Shown here one piece after another: positions 26,901-35,900 of a stretch of DNA of 64,000 bases; position 1 is the first letter of the stretch; each line of letters opens with the position of its first letter. Position numbers and translations under genes: made by a program. Source of the DNA: a virus. The stretch is from IMG/VR virus record IMGVR_UViG_3300022689_000474, positions 88,053 through 152,052 of that record; one strand, written 5' to 3'. The notes beneath the pieces are model-generated. The model did no database searches and was not told the origin of the DNA. It was given only the letters and a program-made list of their open reading frames with translations.

Positions 26901-29900
26901 AAAACACATTGACATGAGTTATGACGAGGAATATTTAGGAATATGGGAATTTGGTTCTAAAACTAGAGGTCTATTAAGTCAAATACAGAAAGGTACATTA
27001 TATGGAGGGTTTTATCAAAGGCCCTCAAGTCCTTATGGAAATATATATATTGATTTAGCTAGTAGAGAAGTTCCTACTATAATGCCTCCTACTAGTGGTA
27101 CTGGATATCTATATGAAAATAGGAAAAGATATATGGAAAAGTTAAGAGAAAGTGGAGTTCCAGTAGTACAGGTTGGTGACTTCCACGCTAAAGCATTTAT
27201 AGGTACTAATATTAAAGATGAAGAAATAGCTATAGTACTAACAGGTAATTTAACTAGATCTGCTTTAGAGTCTGGTGTTCCGGATGAGGCAATTATGACT
27301 AATGAATCTATAAAAGATAGATTTTTAAGAACTTTTTTCAATCAACGTCCAAAGTTTTATCAAAGTAATATTGGTTTAGTTGTAAAAGATTCAGAAAAGA
27401 TTGGTCAACTTAAAGAAATCTTATTTAATATACAGACAAAGGGGGTATCTTACTCAACAGAAGATTTTATAGTAGGGGGAGCTATGGGAAATAGTAGAGA
27501 GAGAATAGTAGATTTTATACTACAAAAGTCTAAAACTGGAGATGATATTAGTATTACTTCACCATATATTGATGACCCAGAAATAGTAAGAGCTTTAGTT
27601 CAAGCTAAACAACAATCTGGTGTTACTATTAGACTAATAACTTCTAAAGAAGGTTCTGGAATAAGAGCTTATTCACAAGCCATTTCAACACTTCAAGCAA
27701 GTGGTATAGAAGTATATGCTCCAAAGGGAACTCAGTCTTATTTACCTCATGAGAAGATGATACTTATAGGTAATGATTATATAGTAGGTTCTCATAACTT
27801 TACTTCTAAGGCTTCTGATAGACAAATAGAAATAAGTCTAATGGGTAATGACCCTAGAATAGCTTCTTTAATGCAAGCTGATTTTATCAGACAAATAGAA
27901 GAAGGTTATGTATCTCTTAAAGAAGGTTCGGGAGCTAGAAGATCTATGATGTTAGGTACCAGTCCTTTACTTAGTGGTTTATACGCAGGTAGTGATAAAG
28001 CTGGTACTCTTTTATTAGACCCTAATATGGGGGCTTCTTATTTCTATGGGAGAGCTTTATATAATAATCAACAAAGACAGGCTAGAGCTCATCATAGAGT
28101 TATAGATCAAGAGACTTCAGGTGTAGCTACAGCTATGTATAAAGCTGCATATCTAGCTAAATTGAATGAAGGGGAATTAATTCCACAACATAGTGATTTA
28201 GATAGAATACCAGGAATAGTACAACAGTATGATAGAGAGTTATATACACCTGGTATAGGTGCAATATTAAATGAAAAAGTCTTTATGAGATTAGGTCTAG
28301 GAAGATTATATAAAGATGAGCTAGGATTCTTACCATCAGCGATGGGAGCTTTAGGTTCAGTCTTAGATAAAACTTATTTATATTTAAATCCCAATGCTAA
28401 CTTTCCAGGAATTACGCATTATTTTAAGGAAATGGATATTAAAGATTCTTCATATAGAGATAGACCTGCACCTGTAGGATTATTTGAGGCGGGGTTAAGT
28501 GAATTAGCTTTCTTAGGACAAGCATCAGCTCAAGGTATATTATTCTATATGATTGTAGGAGAACCTATATCTATGTTCTTATCAGAGACTATAAAGAATG
28601 ATGTAGAAAGAGTTATTTCTAATAGTCTTAGTACAGATTTAAATCAATTCTATTCAACTTCATCTAGACTTCATAGGAGGGCAAACTTATCAATGGCTAG
28701 TGCTTTTAAAAGTCCCCTATCAGCTAGGATGGAAGTATTATCTACGATGGATAATTTAAGGAAGATAGATGCTGAATACTTTGGTGCTGAGAATCCGGGC
28801 CTTAGTATTTATCATTTCTCTTCTATGTATTTGAGAGGGAGAAGTGGAATATTATTGAATGAAGTTATGAAACCATTCTTAATGGAAATAGTTAATCCAT
28901 ATGATCCTATGGATGTACAAAGTAATAGAGGTTTTTCTAATGTTATAGATAGATTTATAGAAGAAGTTAGTAGACCTGTAGGATTAGCAGCTATAAGTCC
29001 TTCTGATCCTCATTTAGATTCAATAAAAATAACTAGAACAGATGTACAAAGGGGATTATATAAACAAGGGTTTTCTAGGAATCAAGTACAAAGTATGAAG
29101 ATAGATGAAATAATAGGATATAAATATGCTAGAGAACAATTTGTTAATAAAGCGAGAGATTTCTTAGATACATCTACATTTAGATCTTCTTTAATATCAA
29201 ATAGAGTAAATAGCTTCAAGACTTTTATTGATAGATTTGGAAATTATCAAGATTTTAATACTAAACAATTAGCTAATCTATTTAGTCAATTAGAAATAAT
29301 AGAGAATAGTGTAGATCCTACAGATGTAGATGTAATAGAAGATATACATATGATAAGAAGGAGATTGATGCAAATAGGTGCTCAGATAGAAGATCCAGCT
29401 AAAAGATTATCTAGAAATAGGAAAGCTGATATCAGTCTTACTAAAGAAGGAAGGTTAATAGGTGATATCGACTTTGAAATTACTAATGAAGGAATAGATA
29501 GATCTTCATCTATAGCTAGAAGATTACAAGATATATTAGATGAGATACCTTTAAATCCTCTTAACTGGAGAATGTTTAATAAGTATCGTGCTATTAGAGG
29601 TATAACGGGTCAAGACTTAGAAAGTGAAGGTTATTTAAGAATAACGACTACAGGACAACAAGATACTGGAAGAGTTATTCCAAGAGTAAGAACTGTAGGA
29701 GAATTATTTTCTTTCACTGATTTAACTCAAGTAATGAGGGAGATATTATTTGGAAGAGGAGGTTTTTCTCAACATTTAGCCAGAGCGGAAGTATTTAGTG
29801 ATAGAGAAAGATTAATAAGATTAAATAGAGTTTCTCAAGTAAGTAACTTTGAAGATCTAACCTTTAAAGATGCTAGTAGTATTTGGTTTGATAGAAAGAT

Positions 29901-32900
29901 AGGTTATGCAGGTAAGATGGCTGTAGATAAAATTCATACTGTATGGAATGCTACTATTGGTTTTGCTTATGAATCTTCTAAAAGAGTTATAGATAAATAT
30001 AGATATTTACAAGGTTCATTATTGGCACCTTTTGGAATAGGTAGAGAAAAAGGATTATTAAGGGGTAGTAAGGCCTTAAAGGATATGGAATATTACTTAA
30101 TGAATATGGAAGATGAAACTACAGGTCTTAAAGCTATAAGTTGGGGTGATGATTTAGATGAAATAAAAGAAGCAATAAAGTCTTTAGAACAAGAAGCAAT
30201 AGAAGAGTTTAGAAGTTTAAGTAATACTGAAAGATTGACTAAATATGGTTCTTTAAATGAATCAGAGTATATAGATAGATATGTTAGTGAAAATATACAG
30301 AGAGCTACTAGTAGTATAGATCCAACTGCTAGAAGATTGAATTGGTTAGATGAAAATGTTGTAAAAAGTCTTGCAGAAGCTGAAGAAGTTAGAAGTAGAT
30401 TTATGAATAATCCCGAGAGACCTTTTGACTTTGTAGAAATACAAGAAAGGTTAAGAGCAGAGACTTTAGGTTTATTTAGAATGGGGACTGTTAAAGATGA
30501 AGCTTTAAAGAATAGAATGGTTCGTATGAGTCCGGGTATAGGAAGAGATGTAACTGGAAAGATGACTAAAGGTACTTTAACTACTACTGCTTTATCTATA
30601 TCAGTATTATCATCTTTAATATTATCTGATTTATTCCAAAGTACTTCTGGAGTTAGTCTATTTACTCAATTGGGTTTCTCTCTATTTAGTGGAGGTGGTC
30701 CTATAGGAAGATTAATGGGTAATGAACAAGGAGAATTGGGTATCAATACACATTTTGAAGGAGATAGATTATTTCCTGATATACCTGGTCTAGGTAGAGT
30801 TGGAACTACATTATTAACTACAGCAGGTACACTATATGCTGCTCATGTAATAGGTACATCTGCTTTAAGGGCTGAAGCTATAAATTATAGTTTCACGACT
30901 GATTTCATGTTTCAACAATTAAAGTCGGAGACTGGAACTGATATTGTTTTATCAGCAGCTAGAGGATCAAATGAAGCGGATATCTCATTAAGACAAAAAG
31001 TATTAAGTGGAGAAATAAAGAAAGGAAGGGAGTTATCAGATTTTATAGATAACAATCCTACTAGGACTATTAGTATGAGAATGAAGTATAAAGATACATT
31101 TGAAGCTTCACTGTCTCTAATGAAAAAGGGAGATATGTTAAATATCCGTTCTATGAGATTTAGAGGCAATACATGGTTAAATACTATGATTGCCTATGCA
31201 GGCTTATCAATTGGTGGTAAAGCTTTAGTCTCTTCTACTTCTTCTTTACTCAATCATATGAGGGAATCTCAAGGGAGTCTCGATCCTTTAGCTTTTGGTG
31301 TTGCTGGTGCATTGATTGGATCTAAAATGACTAGAAGTTTTGGTGGAGGTCTTGCCGGTCTTTTAATAGGTGGATTAGGTTCTTATGTTATGAATAAGAT
31401 GGGTGTTAAAGTATTTAATCTTGGAGATCCTGGTTCGGTTGTAGATAATCAAGGGGCTACTCTATTAGGAGAGTTATCCGACTTTAGGAATTCTGTAATG
31501 GCCAACTTTGATAAAAGTTCTAGAATTGAATTGATGGCAGCTTTAGTATCTCAAGGAATAGAATCACCTTATGGTTTATTTAAACAAGAAGCTTCAGGTA
31601 CTGATGTTAAAGTAGTAGCTAAACAGGTTACTTCTCCTATAATACAGTTCTTTATGGCAAAAAGAACTAAGGGACAATATACTGATTATTCAGGAAAGGT
31701 AGTTGATCCAGGTATAACTACATATTCTTTAGGTATACAAGGACCGCCTATAACAGGGATGTCAGTTGGTATCCAATTACCATTTAAGATATTAAAAGAT
31801 AGACCGGAGAATAATAGTTCTGGATATATGAATAGAGGCAGTAGAAATTTTAATCTTGTATATAATGATGAAACAGATATTTTAGATTATTTATATGGAG
31901 TAGGAATGATAGCTACATCTGCTCAGATGTTAAGTTATTCATTAAGAACTATTGGTGCTATAGGTTCTCCTTTAACTCCATCAGCTGGTAGTACTTTAGG
32001 ACAATATAGAGAAACTGCCGATAATTTATTTACAGAATCAGGTAAAAGGATAGGTAAATTTGGTACCGCAGTAGAAGATGTTGGAATGATATTACCTAAT
32101 ACTATTCATAGAGTAGCTCAATATATCTTCTCTTCTGATTATGATGTCTATAATCAAATAGAACTAAGAATGAAAAGGAGATATGAGATGTCTAAAGGTA
32201 TAGAGGGTGGAGATCTTACATCTGTTAGATCTTTTAATAGATCTAGAATGTTAATTAGATATACATCTAAAGCTGCTTTTGGGGCTTTTGTATTAAATTT
32301 TGGGGCTGGTCTAGTACAAGATGATGATAAATTTCAAGAGAATTCTTTAGTACTAAATATGAGTGGTGTTGGTTTGGGTGTGGCTGCTGGAGTAGGTCAA
32401 GATTATCTAGCTGGTGTATCTAGAGCTATGAGAGTATCTAATGCTGGTAGAGCTCTACGTATGACTAGATTACGTAAAAATTTACTTCCTTATGCTTTAT
32501 CTGGACTTGTGGGATTTCATCTTACTGATGATAGATTTGGGGTTTTTACTGGGATGAGTAATGAATATGTTAAACAACAAAAACATGATGAATATTATTC
32601 TTATCATAGGGAAGCAGTTATAGGTACTTATGCTGTAGCTATGGGTACATTAGGTGCTACATTTGGAAGAATGGGTATGGATTCAGGTCAAGTATTAGAA
32701 GAATATTCAAGAGCCCTTAATTCTTTAAATGAATTAGAAGATATACAACAGGCAAATACAGCAGGAGGGGGAGTATTAAGAAGAGTAAGAAGAGCATATC
32801 AAGCTCATCGAGTAGAAGAATTAGAAAAAGAAGCTCAACAGATAGTAGATTACTTCAGACATAGAAGTAAACAAATAGAAGAGACATTTGATTTAGTATC

Positions 32901-35900
32901 TTCAGCTTATCCTAATGTAGCCCCTGAGACATTAAGAGAATTCCATATTAATAAGGCAAGACAGATTATAGAAGATACGGGGTCTATGTCAGCTAGGGAT
33001 ATAATGAATAGACAGGATGAAGCTACAGCATTAATACAACATGTAAATAGATCTAGGGGTGCGTATATTGATGCAAGGTTATCTAGTAGAAGATTTTCAG
33101 GTAGATTAATGAAAGGTATGATAGGAGTTCCAATAGCTACACATATAATAGGATCTTTATTACATTCTATTAACCCTGAAGTTTTTAATGCTAATAAGTT
33201 CTATGATTGGTTGGAGAGTAGAGGTACTAATTTTGATGCTAATGCTCCATTTATGAAAACAAGAAATGTTATAGCAGATGCTATTAGAGCTATAACATTT
33301 ACTGATAGATCAATAGACTCTGGTATTAGTTTAGATCAAACTTTTAGGAGTGCAGCAGCTTCAGGAGGTTTTTATCAACCTGTATCTCATGAAAAGTTAT
33401 TAATACGACAGACTGGATATGCTAGGTCAATGACCAAGTTATTCAGAGACCTATCTGAGATAGCTATTCTTGATGATGTAAATCCATTTATAAGTGGTCC
33501 TTTAGGTGCAGGTGCTTCTATTAGGAGAGGAGATAGAGGTACAGTATTAACACCTTATATACAAATACAAACATCTGGAAGTGATATATCAACAGCTTCA
33601 TACTCTATGAGTTCAAGATTCTTCTTTAGAAATGTATTACAAGGGAATAATGATTTAGTATTTGAGATACAAAATGCTATGAGGATGAAGAATGAATTTA
33701 TGAAGAAAGGTTTAGATCCTTCAGTAGTAATGAGAAGAACAGCTTTAAATATATTAATGGCTACTTCATCATTACAACCTAGAAAGAAACCAAGAAGAGC
33801 TTCTAGATTATCAGACAGTCAATTATCAAGTCTAGCTTCGGATACTTTATTAATGGCATCATTAAAGGAAAGGATGGCAATACAGAAACATAGTAATTAT
33901 CAACCAGTAGAGTCAATAGTGACTCAAATGTTAATAGAACAAATGATGCCAACTCATAAGTATTTAGATAATATGTTAATGAATGTATTATCTCCAGAGA
34001 ATGCTAAGAAGTTAGGTATAGGTGTAGGTAAGAATTTGGCAGCATATATGATGGGAGATCCTTATTACTTATTATCTAGAAAGATAAATATGATGGGTAT
34101 AAAATTCTTTGGAGATCAACCTGGTGGGGTAAGAGGTAGAGATATATCTAGTCAAGCTAGAGATTTTCCTGATTTATTTGGAGAGTATAGTTCTAAACAT
34201 TTAGAGACATATACTATGGAAAATAGTAAGAGATCTCCTTTCTTAGAATCATTAAGTGATAATAGTAGTCGTATATTTGGAGCTCTACCAGCACCTGTTA
34301 GTTTAATGTTAGGTTTGACTCTAGGTCTTAGTATTACTTCTAGACTTATTGATTTTGCCAATGTTATTAAAGGAGGACATGAAATAAGTGAAGGTCAAAA
34401 GATGTTAAGAGAAATATCTAGTGAAAGATGGTTCACTAATGCTCCTGAATCAGATAAGTTAAGGAATGTATGGGTCAGTATGAATTATCCCCAAATAGGA
34501 AGTTCAGAGCCTCTTGTAGCTGGAGCAAAAACATTACCAATCTTAAGTAAAGGATCTTTTCACTTCTTATTAAATCCTGCCTCTCATGATTCTTATAAAG
34601 TATCTCAATCTTTAAGAACTGGTTTATCAGAAGTACAGAAACAATTAGATGAAGCTAGATTAAATTTTAGAGGTCAATCAGTAAATATATTTGAATATTT
34701 ACAGATAAATAAAATAAAAGAATTAGAGGCCATATTAGGTGGAGTACCTAATCAAAGTCATATACAAGCTATGACAGTATATGATAATTCAGGTAATAGG
34801 GTATATGGTATTGATACAAATAAAGCTTGGATGGATAACTTAAATGATGCTAGAGATTTACTTATGACTTCATCCAAGGGTATGGAACCTGAAACTGCTA
34901 GAAGGATGAAAGCTGTAATATCTGCTATGGAGACTGAGATTAAATCTCGTCATATAACTAATTTAAGTGATACTATTTTGGATCAAGTAACAGAACACTT
35001 TACTAAAGAAATAGATCATTATATTGATCAATATGTAGATTCTTTAATGAATAATAAGGTTCAGATAAGTAGAAATGATTATAGAAGCATGTTGGAAAAA
35101 GCGAATATATCTGATATAGAAAATAGATTAGATAAATATTTTCCTTCTGCTCCTGGAGGTGGACCTATTAAATCAACTGTTGATGTTCCTGTAGCTGCAT
35201 TTTTTATACCTAATGCCTCACCTGAAGAGATATTAGGAGTTAAAACAGAACAAGATTTATACAAATTAATTGAGGCGAGAGGAGAAGCTACTGGTCAGTT
35301 AGATGCTATATCTACAACTGATAGTTCAGGTGTTAGAGTAGCAGATATGAGAACTAAACTTAAGTCGGCTGCAGCTAATTCTATTAGAGAAGAAGTAGCT
35401 AGAGAGTTAAAATTATTTAGTAATGACCCTAAGAAATTATCTAGACTCAGTTCTGGTCTCACAGGATCTATAAAACATATTGCTTCTTCAGTAACTAATA
35501 AAATATTCTTAAATGCATTAGGAGGGAGGACAGGAGAAGTTGAGAAGTCATTCTTTTCAGTCTTACGTCATCATTGGGGAGGTTTAGGAGTTACTCCTTC
35601 AGCAGATACTAAAAGAAGTCTAATAAATAATCTTAGGTCATTCATGTCTAGGATGACTAAAGGTTCAGCCCCTTATATTGCAGAAGATGAAATAGAAGTG
35701 GCTAAATTCCATTCATCAGTTTCTGTAGAGAGAGCTAAAAGAAAAGCTTTATCTTCTGTTGAATTACCAGAAGAAATGGCAGAATTAGAAGCGAGGAAAG
35801 CAGCAGGAGATCCAACAGCTTTAGATATAGCTAGAAAAACAGAAGAAATAAATTTAAGGAAAGCTCCTTTATTAACTAAAGCAAGTAGAGGTCTTCAAAG